Notes: generated by a model not told the origin, from the sequence alone. Positions 1 through 6,730 are shown, counted from the first letter of the stretch. The stretch: DNA of 14,986 bases from Candidatus Avimonoglobus intestinipullorum (GCA_018714645.1 DVND01000172.1:1-14986), one strand, 5' to 3'. Translations and numbers: made by a program.

Positions 1-247
1 CTCATGGTCTGTAACCTATGAAAAATACGCCACTCGTTTTAGCAAGGTAGTAAATCAGCTAAAATTAAATCCGGAGCACAGACCCCACGATCCAAGAATG
101 ACTTTCATCACAAATGGAAAGAAAGCAAATATGGACGAATATGCTCTTAAAGAGATAGTAGGTCATTCAATCAAAGATATAACCGAATCCACATATACAG
201 TACGCGATTTAGAATGGCTTCGCGAAGATATCGAAAAACTAAAATAA
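1..247 (+). CDS. Tyrosine recombinase/phage-type integrase, C-terminal end (5' truncated by window)
   Basis: The first complete codon is at 2 and 81 residues precede the TAA at 245-247. The fragment carries the end of a tyrosine-recombinase catalytic domain: an H-D-P-R motif (H29, R32 of the fragment) matching the family His-x-x-Arg, then G-H-S (H55) in the usual VGHS context, then T-Y-T with the likely nucleophile Y65 and a charged C-terminal helix. These residues are all present, so the enzyme may be active. The family cuts and rejoins DNA at attachment sites to integrate or excise phages and conjugative elements. The N-terminal arm-binding domain and first catalytic Arg lie outside the window. 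The stretch is AT-rich compared with the genes to its right, which suggests a transferred element ending near here. It could equally be a domesticated XerC/D-like protein, but the tail is more like element integrases. Confidence 0.85.
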   Translation, partial: SWSVTYEKYATRFSKVVNQLKLNPEHRPHDPRMTFITNGKKANMDEYALKEIVGHSIKDITESTYTVRDLEWLREDIEKLK

Positions 248-249
248 AG

Positions 250-296
250 TATAGGAATGCAAGTGTAGGAATAATATAGGAATAATGTAGGAGTAG
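250..296. repeat. Four short direct repeats (TRTAGGAAT/GTAGGAGT type) after the integrase
   Basis: TATAGGAAT (250-258), TGTAGGAATAA (264-274), TATAGGAATAA (275-285) and TGTAGGAGTAG (286-296) follow one another immediately after the integrase stop; the last three are spaced exactly 11 bases apart. Iterated short sites next to an integrase gene could be recombinase or excisionase binding sites near an attachment site. The last copy is also the left arm of the hairpin at 287-327. The function is inferred from position only. Confidence 0.5.
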
Positions 297-327
297 CATA
301 CATTTCTCTGTATTTTGCTACTCCTAC
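287..327. terminator. Long hairpin between convergent genes, possible bidirectional terminator
   Basis: GTAGGAGTAGCA (287-298) and TGCTACTCCTAC (316-327) are perfect 12-base inverted repeats. Inside them TACA (299-302) can pair with TGTA (309-312). The hairpin sits between the integrase stop on the plus strand and the stop of the minus-strand GGGtGRT gene, where a shared terminator is expected. Neither side has a clean T run, so an att-site or protein-binding role is also possible. Confidence 0.5.
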
Positions 328-369
328 TCACTTCTAAAACCCTTGATTTTGCTGGATTTTCGTTATCTC

Positions 370-1371
370 TTATTTATTCATTGCTTCTTCCACGGCCACC
401 GCAACAGCCACGGTCATACCGACCATCGGGTTGTTGCCTGCGCCGATCAGGCCCATCATTTCCACATGCGCCGGAACAGAGGAAGAACCTGCAAACTGTG
501 CGTCAGAATGCATTCTGCCCATGGTATCCGTCATGCCGTAGGAAGCTGGGCCGGCCGCCATGTTGTCCGGATGCAGGGTACGGCCCGTACCGCCGCCGGA
601 TGCAACGGAGAAGTACTTCTTGCCCTGCTCGATGCATTCCTTCTTGTATGTACCCGCAACAGGATGCTGGAACCGGGTCGGGTTGGTGGAGTTCCCTGTG
701 ATGGATACGTCCACACCCTCCAGATGCATAATGGCAACGCCTTCACGGACATCGTCCGCGCCGTAGCAGCGCACCTTTGCCCGCTCACCCTTGGAGTATG
801 CCTTTTCCTCTATGATATTCACTTTGCCTGTGTAATAATCAAACTTCGTCTTTACATAGGTAAAGCCGTTGATTCTGGAAATAATCTGCGCCGCATCTTT
901 CCCAAGCCCGTTCAGGATGACCTTCAAATCCTCCTTACGCGCCTTGTTGGCACTTCTCGCCAAACCGATCGCGCCCTCTGCCGCAGCAAAGGATTCATGC
1001 CCTGCCAAAAATGCGAAGCATTTCGTCTCATCCCGCAAAAGCATTGCGCCCAGGTTGCCATGACCAATACCAACCTTCCGGTCGTCCGCAACAGAACCGG
1101 GGATACAGAAAGACTGCAGGCCCAAACCGATTTTTTCAGCAGCATCCGCCGCTTTTGTGCAGCCGTCTTTGATTGCAATCGCCGCGCCGACGATGTATGC
1201 CCAACAGGCATTCTCAAAACAGATCGGCTGGATGCCTTTTACCATATTGTAAACGTCAATGCCCTTGTCGTCGCAGATTTTCTTCGCTTCTTCGATGGAA
1301 GAAATCCCGTGCTTTGCCAATTCCGCATTGATTTGGTCAATTCTTCTTTCATAACTCTCAAATAAAGCCAT
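370..1371 (-). CDS. GGGtGRT family protein (conserved partner of an Fe-S scaffold-like protein)
   Basis: This 333-residue protein contains the family signature G-G-G-T-G-R-T at residues 259-265, in a conserved setting of S-V-A-S before and L-H-P-D-N after. I recognise it as the uncharacterised GGGtGRT family of anaerobes. It has no signal peptide or membrane segment, so it should be cytoplasmic. There are several glycine-rich segments (residues 101-110, 254-265, 310-320) and an Ala/Val-rich C-terminus. The ATG at 1371 is preceded by a good GGAGG, and the gene starts 22 bases after the scaffold-like gene ends, so the two are co-transcribed. The constant partnership with a NifU/IscU-like protein suggests a role in Fe-S or metal cluster handling, but no reaction is established and none can be read from the sequence. 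Confidence 0.85.
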   Translation of the reverse strand: MALFESYERRIDQINAELAKHGISSIEEAKKICDDKGIDVYNMVKGIQPICFENACWAYIVGAAIAIKDGCTKAADAAEKIGLGLQSFCIPGSVADDRKVGIGHGNLGAMLLRDETKCFAFLAGHESFAAAEGAIGLARSANKARKEDLKVILNGLGKDAAQIISRINGFTYVKTKFDYYTGKVNIIEEKAYSKGERAKVRCYGADDVREGVAIMHLEGVDVSITGNSTNPTRFQHPVAGTYKKECIEQGKKYFSVASGGGTGRTLHPDNMAAGPASYGMTDTMGRMHSDAQFAGSSSVPAHVEMMGLIGAGNNPMVGMTVAVAVAVEEAMNK

Positions 1372-1393
1372 TGTTCAGTGCCCTCCTTCTCTC

Positions 1394-2086
1394 TTATTCA
1401 TGCCGCGGGTCTAACAGCTTCGCTGCATCGTCAACCCGTCCGTACTGGCCGCTTGCCTTTTCCAAGGCTTCGTTTGCGTCCATGCCCTTTGCAATCATCT
1501 CCATCATCTTGCCAAGGTGTACAAATTTGTAACCGATGATCTGGTCATCCTCGTCTACAGCGATCTTGGTGATGTACCCTTCCGCCAATTCCAGATACCG
1601 CGGGCCTTTTTCCAATGTCGCATATGTAGTACCAACCTGGGAACGCAAGCCTTTCCCTAAATCCTCCAAGCCGGCGCCGATGGGCAGCCCGTCCTCGGAG
1701 AATGCAGTCTGTGTTCTGCCGTATACAATCTGTAAGAACAATTCCCGCATCGCGGTGTTGATTGCGTCACATACCAGGTCGGAATTCAGCGCTTCCAAAA
1801 TGGTTTTGCCAACCAGGATTTCGGAAGCCATCGCCGCAGAGTGGGTCATGCCCGAACATCCGACGGTCTCCACCAGCGCCTCCTGGATTACGCCCTCTTT
1901 AACGTTTAATGTCAGCTTGCAAGTGCCCTGCTGGGGCGCGCACCAGCCAATACCGTGGGTCAAGCCCGAAATATCTTTAATTTCCTTCGCCTGTGTCCAT
2001 TTCCCCTCTTGCGGGATCGGCGCAGGCCCATGATTGACGCCCTTTGCAAGCGGGCACATTGCTTCCACTTCACTTGAATATTTCAT
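1394..2086 (-). CDS. Iron-sulfur cluster assembly scaffold-like (NifU/IscU-related) protein
   Basis: The protein has 230 residues. Cysteines at 11, 49, 56, 77 and 106 include the C-S-G-M-T context (75-81: V-G-C-S-G-M-T) that resembles the cluster-ligand cysteine region of NifU/IscU scaffolds. It is longer than IscU (about 130 residues) and has an extra C-terminal part (about 160-230) of unknown use. I chose the ATG at 2086 because AGGAG lies 8 bases upstream; an in-frame start at 2137 exists but would overlap the -10 box of the promoter. It is the first gene of a two-gene operon with the GGGtGRT protein. The scaffold family transiently builds Fe-S clusters for apoproteins in the cytoplasm. 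The target here is unknown, and a house-keeping SUF/ISC role is not shown because no cysteine desulfurase gene is nearby. Confidence 0.85.
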   Translation of the reverse strand: MKYSSEVEAMCPLAKGVNHGPAPIPQEGKWTQAKEIKDISGLTHGIGWCAPQQGTCKLTLNVKEGVIQEALVETVGCSGMTHSAAMASEILVGKTILEALNSDLVCDAINTAMRELFLQIVYGRTQTAFSEDGLPIGAGLEDLGKGLRSQVGTTYATLEKGPRYLELAEGYITKIAVDEDDQIIGYKFVHLGKMMEMIAKGMDANEALEKASGQYGRVDDAAKLLDPRHE

Positions 2087-2135
2087 GTCATCTGCTCCTT
2101 TCGATTTTTCATACTTCAAAATTCCGCCATTGTCC

Positions 2136-2163
2136 ATTATATCACAAAATTCGATTTATGCAA
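2136..2163 (-). promoter_or_regulatory. Sigma-A promoter of the scaffold/GGGtGRT operon
   Basis: Read on the minus strand this is TTGCAT, 16 bases, then TATAAT, with an upstream TGA giving an extended -10 (TGnTATAAT). The -10 box is about 50 bases from the chosen start codon at 2086. Confidence 0.75.
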
Positions 2164-2230
2164 GATGAAAACTGCAAAATCATGCAGCCGCACAAATTTT
2201 TGACAGCATCCCACAGTTTTTTGTGGCATT

Positions 2231-3904
2231 CTACCCCCGGATTTGAAATTGTATCTCAAATTCCGTCCCTGCCGCATAATCAATTTGGTACACCGCCAAA
2301 TCCTCTGCATTATGGTCTTTGATAATAATCTTGTTCACAGCGGGCTTCTCTTTGCAAACCAGCAGCACATCCCCCACCAGTACGCCTGCCGCGGTTTCCT
2401 GCGGCTCTATCAATGCGATAAACCGTTCTGTGATTTGATGCGCATTCCCATCGTCAAACTGATAAGAATCCCGCATGATAACGCCATCTTCCGCCAGTTC
2501 AAACCGCCGCCGGAGCGCAGTCAGCGCATCAATACCATACCCCTTTTCAAAGGAGATTTCAAACACCTGCTCCCCATGCTCCAGCACCTTTGCCGCATGC
2601 TCCCGCCCGGCAAGCTGCTCCTGCCCGTCAATCAGCGGGACGCTATGCCCCGCCGATGCATTGCACAAATAGGTATACCGCTTTTCTCGGAAATAATCCC
2701 TGGTATACTCCCCGCAGCCAATGTCCGCCAGGCACTGCCCCGCGTCCGTTGCAATGATGAAGCTGCCCAAATCGTTATGGTTGTGGGGTTCATCGTTGTG
2801 GCCGCCCTTCGCCGCAAAGGAATAGGCCTTTTTCTTGTTCACGTACCACTGCGCATCCCCGTAATAAATCATACCGTTCGGCATAACCCCGGTTTCATAG
2901 CCCGGCTCCGTCCAGAAAAACAGACGGGTAAACGCAGCAAACCGGTAGGCGCCCCGCTCCTGCAGCATATTGGAACGGTATTGCATATCCGGGATTTGGA
3001 ACGTGTCCGGATACAGCTTTTTCAGGAAATAAGTCAGCCCCGCCTGGAACCGCATCGTCCGCCCCGCATCGGAAAAGCTGATGACGGTGTCATTGCGCAG
3101 GATCGCGTTCTGCTGGAACAGGACGATTTTTTGAACCTTCTCCGTATGCAGCAGGTCTGTGCCGTCAAATTCATACAAGAGCTGTGCAAAATACACGTAA
3201 TATCCAAAGCCGTAATTCCAGTACCCGATGCCCTCCTGGCAGGCGCCGTCGTCCCCGTAACTGGAGAGGAAATAGTCCATGGCGTCAAAAATCCGCGGCC
3301 GCACGCCGGCGAACCGCTCCGGCGCCATGCAGATAAACGCCATCCCCACGCAACCCGCGCACACCGCCGCCCAGTTCATTGGCGCTTTTTCCCAAAAAAA
3401 TTGTGTATCTTCAAAGGAGGAAAATATACGGCGCTCCATTTCATATTCCACTCGCCGGCGGATTTGTTCCGACAGCTCTTCCCCCAGCACTGTATAGACC
3501 TCCGCCAGGATCTGCGCCGTTTCCCCTGCAAACAGGTCGATGTACGTCCGTTTTTCATCCTCTGTCATCTCCAGCGTCAGATGCGCGGGCAGCGCCCAGG
3601 TGTACTCATCGCAGATGGCCCAGATCACATCCTCCAAATCGCGTAAATCCTGTTCCCGCCCATATAGCAGATACCGCATAAACAGCGCATCAATCCGTCC
3701 GCGGCGCTGGAAAAACATCCGCTCGTATTCCTTGCGCGACCCCGTCCGGAAAAACAGCATAAATTTACTGTACTGCAATGCGGGCAGCGGCGTTGTACAT
3801 AGGTCGTTGTACAAAAATACCACTTCCTCCAAAAACGGCGCGTAAAAAGGGTCTGTTTTGATTTTTTCAATCACTTTTGGGTCTCTGTATTTGGCAAATA
3901 ACAT
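2231..3904 (-). CDS. Heparinase II/III family polysaccharide lyase-like protein, cytoplasmic
   Basis: The 557-residue protein has the two-part architecture of heparinase II/III-type lyases: an N-terminal alpha-helical toroid (about 1-330) and a C-terminal beta-sandwich (about 345-557). Visible signatures are M-N-W-A-A-V-C (N177, the likely catalytic/neutralising Asn), E-G-I-G-Y-W-N-Y-G (224-232, candidate catalytic Tyr) and H-N-H-N-D-L-G-S-F (374-382, metal or active-site His region). Such enzymes cleave uronic-acid-containing glycans by beta-elimination. The exact substrate is not readable. There is no signal peptide, so it would act on imported oligosaccharides. The ATG at 3904 is used because AGGTGG lies about 7 bases upstream; the GTG five codons earlier overlaps that site. 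It is divergent from the aldo/keto reductase operon and shares a palindromic control region with it. No sugar transporter or sulfatase gene is adjacent. Confidence 0.82.
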   Translation of the reverse strand: MLFAKYRDPKVIEKIKTDPFYAPFLEEVVFLYNDLCTTPLPALQYSKFMLFFRTGSRKEYERMFFQRRGRIDALFMRYLLYGREQDLRDLEDVIWAICDEYTWALPAHLTLEMTEDEKRTYIDLFAGETAQILAEVYTVLGEELSEQIRRRVEYEMERRIFSSFEDTQFFWEKAPMNWAAVCAGCVGMAFICMAPERFAGVRPRIFDAMDYFLSSYGDDGACQEGIGYWNYGFGYYVYFAQLLYEFDGTDLLHTEKVQKIVLFQQNAILRNDTVISFSDAGRTMRFQAGLTYFLKKLYPDTFQIPDMQYRSNMLQERGAYRFAAFTRLFFWTEPGYETGVMPNGMIYYGDAQWYVNKKKAYSFAAKGGHNDEPHNHNDLGSFIIATDAGQCLADIGCGEYTRDYFREKRYTYLCNASAGHSVPLIDGQEQLAGREHAAKVLEHGEQVFEISFEKGYGIDALTALRRRFELAEDGVIMRDSYQFDDGNAHQITERFIALIEPQETAAGVLVGDVLLVCKEKPAVNKIIIKDHNAEDLAVYQIDYAAGTEFEIQFQIRG

Positions 3905-3933
3905 TGCTCTCCACCTCACTCTTTTTTAGTTCT

Positions 3934-3961
3934 ATTATACATGAAAATCCGCCAGTTGCAA
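3934..3961 (-). promoter_or_regulatory. Promoter of the heparinase-like gene
   Basis: On the minus strand TTGCAA (3956-3961), 16 bases, TATAAT (3934-3939). The -35 overlaps the left arm of the palindrome at 3958-3986, so a protein bound there would block it. Confidence 0.7.
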
Positions 3962-3986
3962 TACATTTCGGAAAATTATGTATTGC
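3958..3986. promoter_or_regulatory. Perfect palindromic operator candidate, GCAATACAT-N11-ATGTATTGC
   Basis: Two perfect 9-base arms lie at 3958-3966 and 3978-3986 with an 11-base spacer. Each arm overlaps the -35 hexamer of one of two divergent promoters. That geometry is typical of a dimeric repressor site that controls both directions. The regulator is not identifiable in the window. Confidence 0.65.
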
Positions 3987-4011
3987 TTTTCATTATATTT
4001 CGATTTATAAT
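3983..4011 (+). promoter_or_regulatory. Promoter of the aldo/keto reductase operon
   Basis: TTGCTT (3983-3988), 17 bases, TATAAT (4006-4011). The -35 overlaps the right arm of the palindrome. The start codon at 4046 is preceded by GAGGA at 4032-4036. Confidence 0.7.
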
Positions 4012-4045
4012 AAAAGGAGACTGATCTTTTTGAGGAATATTTATA

Positions 4046-5164
4046 ATGGAAAAACGGATTTATAAAAATACAGATCAAAATATATCGCTGCTGGGCTTCG
4101 GCGCCATGCGCCTGCCGCAGACGGCGGATAATAAGATCGACTACGCCGCTGCAGAACAACTCATCGACTATGCCTACGCGCACGGCGTCAACTATTTCGA
4201 TACCGCCTATATGTATCACGACGGGGAATCCGAAAACTTCATCGGCCACGCGCTGAAAAAATACCCGCGGGAAAGCTTCTATCTGGCAGATAAAATGCCC
4301 GGTTGGTTTGCAAAAACCATGGACGATGTGGACCGTATCTTCAACGACCAGTTGAAAAAATGCGGCGTGGACTATTTCGATTTCTACCTCTGCCACTCCC
4401 TGACCCGCCAAAATTTTGATATTTACGATAAAATCGACATCATCGGCTATTTAGACCAAAAAAAGAAGGAAGGCAAAATCCGCCAACTGGGTTTCTCCTT
4501 CCATGACAAGCCCGACATGCTGGAGGAGCTCATGGGCCGATATGACTGGGATTTTGCCCAGCTGCAGCTCAACTATCTGGACTGGGAGATGCAAAACGCA
4601 AAACGCCTGTATGAAATTTTAGAGGCGCACGGCCTCCCCTGCATTGTCATGGAGCCGGTGCGCGGCGGCGCGCTGGCAACGCTCTGCCCGGAATCCATTG
4701 AACTCCTGAAAAAAGCGGCTCCCAAACGGAGCGCCGCTTCCTGGGCAATCCGTTTTGCAGCATCGCTGCCCAACGTTATGACCGTCCTCAGCGGTATGTC
4801 CAATGTGGAACAGGTGGAGGATAACATCAAAACCATGTCGGATTTCCAGCCGTTGGAAAAGCAGGATTATGCGGTCATCAAACAGGCGCTGGCGGCATAT
4901 CAGAACAGCAAAACCGTCCCCTGCACCGGCTGCCGGTACTGTATGGACTGTCCGGCAGGTGTGGATATCCCATTGATGTTTGAACTGTACAATAAATTCG
5001 TGCGGACAGAAGATAAAAAAGCCTTTTTGGATGCATATGCGGCTGCGGGTGACGCAAAGCAGGCACATCACTGTGTCAAGTGCGGCGTTTGTGCAACGCA
5101 TTGCCCCCAGGCTATCGAAATCCCGAAACAGATTGAAAAAATTGTGGAGCTTGCAAGGAATTGA
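4046..5164 (+). CDS. Aldo/keto reductase with C-terminal ferredoxin-type 4Fe-4S domain
   Basis: The 372-residue protein has an aldo/keto reductase barrel (about 1-275) followed by a ferredoxin-like domain. The catalytic tetrad is visible: D52 in F-D-T-A, Y57 in Y-M-Y-H, K83 in L-A-D-K-M and H117 in L-C-H-S. The C-terminus holds two cysteine clusters: C293, C296, C299, C302-Pro, and C343, C346, C349, C353-Pro, each able to bind a 4Fe-4S centre. This is the COG1453-type predicted oxidoreductase common in Clostridia; it is expected to move electrons between NAD(P)H or a reduced ferredoxin and a small carbonyl substrate, but the natural substrate is not known. It starts an operon with the ECF S component (36 bases downstream) and the DUF1893 gene, behind its own promoter. 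Confidence 0.9.
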   Translation: MEKRIYKNTDQNISLLGFGAMRLPQTADNKIDYAAAEQLIDYAYAHGVNYFDTAYMYHDGESENFIGHALKKYPRESFYLADKMPGWFAKTMDDVDRIFNDQLKKCGVDYFDFYLCHSLTRQNFDIYDKIDIIGYLDQKKKEGKIRQLGFSFHDKPDMLEELMGRYDWDFAQLQLNYLDWEMQNAKRLYEILEAHGLPCIVMEPVRGGALATLCPESIELLKKAAPKRSAASWAIRFAASLPNVMTVLSGMSNVEQVEDNIKTMSDFQPLEKQDYAVIKQALAAYQNSKTVPCTGCRYCMDCPAGVDIPLMFELYNKFVRTEDKKAFLDAYAAAGDAKQAHHCVKCGVCATHCPQAIEIPKQIEKIVELARN

Positions 5165-5199
5165 CTCCTTGCGCCCTCATTATAGAAAGGATGTTTCTC

Positions 5200-5739
5200 A
5201 TGGCACAATCATTACGCCACCCCGCCAAACGCATCTGCACAGGCGCGCTGCTACTGGCTATGGGCATCCTGCTGCCGCAGGTGTTCCATATGATCGGCGG
5301 CCCGGCGGCGGGCGGCATGTTTTTACCGATGCATATCCCCGTCCTGCTGGCGGGGCTGTTGCTGGGCGCGCCTTACGGTGCGCTGCTGGGGATCATCACC
5401 CCATTGTTAAGCTTTATGGCAACGGGGATGCCCGCGGCGGCAAAGCTGCCGTTTATGCTGCTGGAACTGACTGCTTACGGTGCTTTGGCAGGGTTGCCCC
5501 TGTCATCAAAGCCCTACGGCTTCTATCTGAACCTATTGATTGCCCAAATCGGCGGGCGCGTTGTCAACGCGCTGGCGCTGGTGGTTGCGGCCCATGTGCT
5601 GCACCTCAACGTCCCCGCCGCGGCAACCGTATTGACTGCGCTGGTCACGGGGTTGCCGGGCGTCGCCATCCAATGGGTATTCCTGCCCATTCTCGCGCTG
5701 CTTTTGAAAAGGGGGCTCGGCTTTGAACAAACCGCTTGA
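5200..5739 (+). CDS. ECF transporter S component (substrate-binding membrane subunit)
   Basis: The 179-residue hydrophobic protein has about five to six membrane segments (around 11-31, 45-72, 84-100, 108-133, 140-168). The L-P-M-H-I-P-V-L-L segment (42-50) and the Ala/Gly-rich N-terminal helix are typical of energy-coupling-factor S components. These bind a vitamin, metal or similar small molecule and use a shared EcfA-EcfT energy module, none of which is in this window. The ligand cannot be read; I see no clear riboflavin-, biotin- or thiamine-type signature. ATG 5200 is chosen because GAAAGG (5185-5190) lies 9 bases upstream; an in-frame start at 5161 overlaps the reductase stop and lacks a site. 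Being in one operon with the reductase and DUF1893 suggests the imported compound feeds that pathway. Confidence 0.82.
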   Translation: MAQSLRHPAKRICTGALLLAMGILLPQVFHMIGGPAAGGMFLPMHIPVLLAGLLLGAPYGALLGIITPLLSFMATGMPAAAKLPFMLLELTAYGALAGLPLSSKPYGFYLNLLIAQIGGRVVNALALVVAAHVLHLNVPAAATVLTALVTGLPGVAIQWVFLPILALLLKRGLGFEQTA

Positions 5740-6139
5740 ACAAGCCTGGGCCTTATTAAAGGAACAGGAACTGACCTGCGCCGTCGTCTGCCCGGACGGG
5801 CGGACGCTGCAGTCAAAGGAACGGGGGATTAAGCCCGTGCTGGACTGGCTCCGGCAGGATGCCGGCGCCATCCGCGGCGCCAGCGCGGCGGATAAGGTGG
5901 TGGGCAAAGCCGCCGCCATGCTGTTTGTCCACGGCGGTATCCGGGAACTGCACACAGATGTCATCAGCACGCCGGCGCTGGCTTACTTGGAGGAACATCA
6001 CATCCCGATCGCCTATGAGACCTGCGTGCCCCATATCATCAACCGCGACGGCACAGATATGTGCCCCATGGAAAAACGGAGCCTGCCGCTGGAGCGCCCG
6101 GAGGATGCCTTTGCGCTGTTTGACAGCATTATCCCTTGA
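5723..6139 (+). CDS. DUF1893 domain protein
   Basis: The 138-residue protein matches the DUF1893 family: a T-C-A-V-V segment (18-22), E-R-G-I-K-P (33-38), A-D-K-V-V-G-K-A-A-A (56-65), the V-I-S-T-P-A-L (80-86) region, I-I-N-R (105-108) and C-P-M-E (114-117). The family is, as I recall, related in fold to cytidine deaminases without a proven activity. It is soluble and probably cytoplasmic. It uses a TTG start at 5723 with GGGGG about 6 bases upstream and overlaps the ECF S component by 17 bases, so translation is probably coupled. The 3' end overlaps the convergent small gene by 11 bases. The association with an ECF S component suggests a role in using the imported ligand. Confidence 0.82.
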   Translation: MNKPLEQAWALLKEQELTCAVVCPDGRTLQSKERGIKPVLDWLRQDAGAIRGASAADKVVGKAAAMLFVHGGIRELHTDVISTPALAYLEEHHIPIAYETCVPHIINRDGTDMCPMEKRSLPLERPEDAFALFDSIIP

Positions 6140-6389
6140 ATGATTGGAGGTTTTCCAGCATCGTGGCGATGGTTTCTATAAATCTTTCAAACGTCATCTG
6201 CTGAAAAACCTCCCGCTCCCACCGGATTTCCATTTTCTTTTGTGGGACTTCCTCATTGGTAACGATCACTTTCACCGCGTTCGTCAAAATGTGCAGTTGA
6301 TAAAAGTCATCTCCCATTGCGTATCGTTCCTGAAAGCCCGGCAAATCTTTCGCTAACAACTGGAATGCGGCAAATTTTTCTTGATTCAT
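6129..6389 (-). CDS. Small protein of unknown function (86 residues)
   Basis: I do not recognise the family. The start at 6389 is well supported: AGGAG lies 7 bases upstream and a good sigma-A-type promoter (6427-6455) lies before it. The in-frame start at 6410 lies outside this site. The protein is soluble, rich in charged and aromatic residues, with a predicted beta segment (Y-Q-L-H-I-L-T-N-A-V-K-V-I-V-T, about 30-44) and two likely helices (about 1-20 and 63-82). The stop overlaps the convergent DUF1893 gene by 11 bases. It is divergent from an XRE-type regulator and shares its control region, so it is probably the regulator's target. A small regulated stress or element-related protein is possible, as is a toxin-antitoxin-like pair, but neither is shown. 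Confidence 0.65.
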   Translation of the reverse strand: MNQEKFAAFQLLAKDLPGFQERYAMGDDFYQLHILTNAVKVIVTNEEVPQKKMEIRWEREVFQQMTFERFIETIATMLENLQSFKG

Positions 6390-6403
6390 AAAATCACTCC
6401 TGA

Positions 6404-6437
6404 CGTGCATAATTGTTCATATTTCAATTATAACACG
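6404..6437. promoter_or_regulatory. Imperfect dyad operator between the small gene and XRE regulator
   Basis: CGTGCATAATTG (6404-6415) and CAATTATAACACG (6425-6437) form an inverted repeat with one mismatch and a one-base insertion; the inner 7 bases ATAATTG/CAATTAT are perfect. It covers the -10 of the leftward promoter. An XRE-type regulator is encoded next door, so autoregulatory or cross-regulatory binding is likely. Confidence 0.6.
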
Positions 6438-6455
6438 CATTTTTGTGCATGCCAA
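6427..6455 (-). promoter_or_regulatory. Promoter of the small unknown gene
   Basis: On the minus strand TTGGCA (6450-6455), 17 bases, TATAAT (6427-6432). Its -10 lies inside the dyad at 6404-6437. Confidence 0.7.
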
Positions 6456-6481
6456 TACTTTTTTTAATTAGGTGGTTTGTT

Positions 6482-6703
6482 ATGTCAAAATTTAGTGAAC
6501 GACTTGTTTTTATTAGAAAAAAACAAAACATTCTGCAAAAGGATGCCGTAAAAGCTTTAGGTATTTCTTTGCGGGCATATCAATATTATGAGACCGCAGA
6601 GCGGGAACCCACTATGTCAATCCTCATCAAAATTGCAGAATATTATAACGTCTCCATCGACTATTTAGTCGGCAGGACGGACAATCCAACTGTCAACCAC
6701 TAA
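6482..6703 (+). CDS. XRE-family helix-turn-helix transcriptional regulator
   Basis: The 73-residue protein is a single Cro/C1-type helix-turn-helix domain. The core reads F-S-E-R-L-V-F-I-R-K-K (4-14), L-Q-K-D-A-V-K-A-L-G-I-S (18-29), R-A-Y-Q-Y-Y-E (31-37) and ends with N-V-S-I-D-Y-L-V-G-R-T-D (56-67), all standard for these regulators. It binds DNA as a dimer. The ATG at 6482 is chosen because AGGTGG (6470-6475) precedes it; an upstream start at 6443 adds a hydrophobic stretch without a site. It is divergent from the small unknown gene and likely acts on the dyad between them. No further domain is present. A strong terminator follows the stop. Confidence 0.88.
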   Translation: MSKFSERLVFIRKKQNILQKDAVKALGISLRAYQYYETAEREPTMSILIKIAEYYNVSIDYLVGRTDNPTVNH

Positions 6704-6705
6704 AA

Positions 6706-6730
6706 AACCAGCCCATAGGCTGGTTTTTTT
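6706..6730. terminator. Bidirectional intrinsic terminator
   Basis: AACCAGCC, a CATA loop and GGCTGGTT form a perfect 8-bp stem (6706-6713, 6718-6725). A run of A before it and of T after it make it work in both directions. It serves the XRE gene on the plus strand and the CAP gene on the minus strand, whose TGA begins at 6730-6732. Confidence 0.9.

Noticed and set aside
343..1365. Long plus-strand open frame (340 residues) opposite the GGGtGRT gene
   Set aside because: It is a shadow of the minus-strand gene: the minus frame has the known family signature and a good ribosome binding site, the plus frame has neither and reads as low-similarity Cys/His/Arg-rich sequence.
2165..2230. Weak hairpins after the lyase stop (CTGCA/TGCAG at 2172-2187; CCACA/TGTGG at 2211-2225)
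   Set aside because: Stems are only 5 bp and lack a clear T tract, so I do not call a terminator, although termination here would be expected.
2243..3646. Long plus-strand open frame (467 residues) opposite the lyase gene
   Set aside because: The minus strand carries the N-W-A-A-V-C and H-N-H-N-D motifs and a promoter. The plus frame has no recognisable domain and results from the GC-rich codon pattern.
5161..5199. ECF S component start at 5161 giving 13 extra residues
   Set aside because: That start overlaps the stop of the reductase gene and lacks a ribosome binding site, whereas GAAAGG fits ATG 5200.
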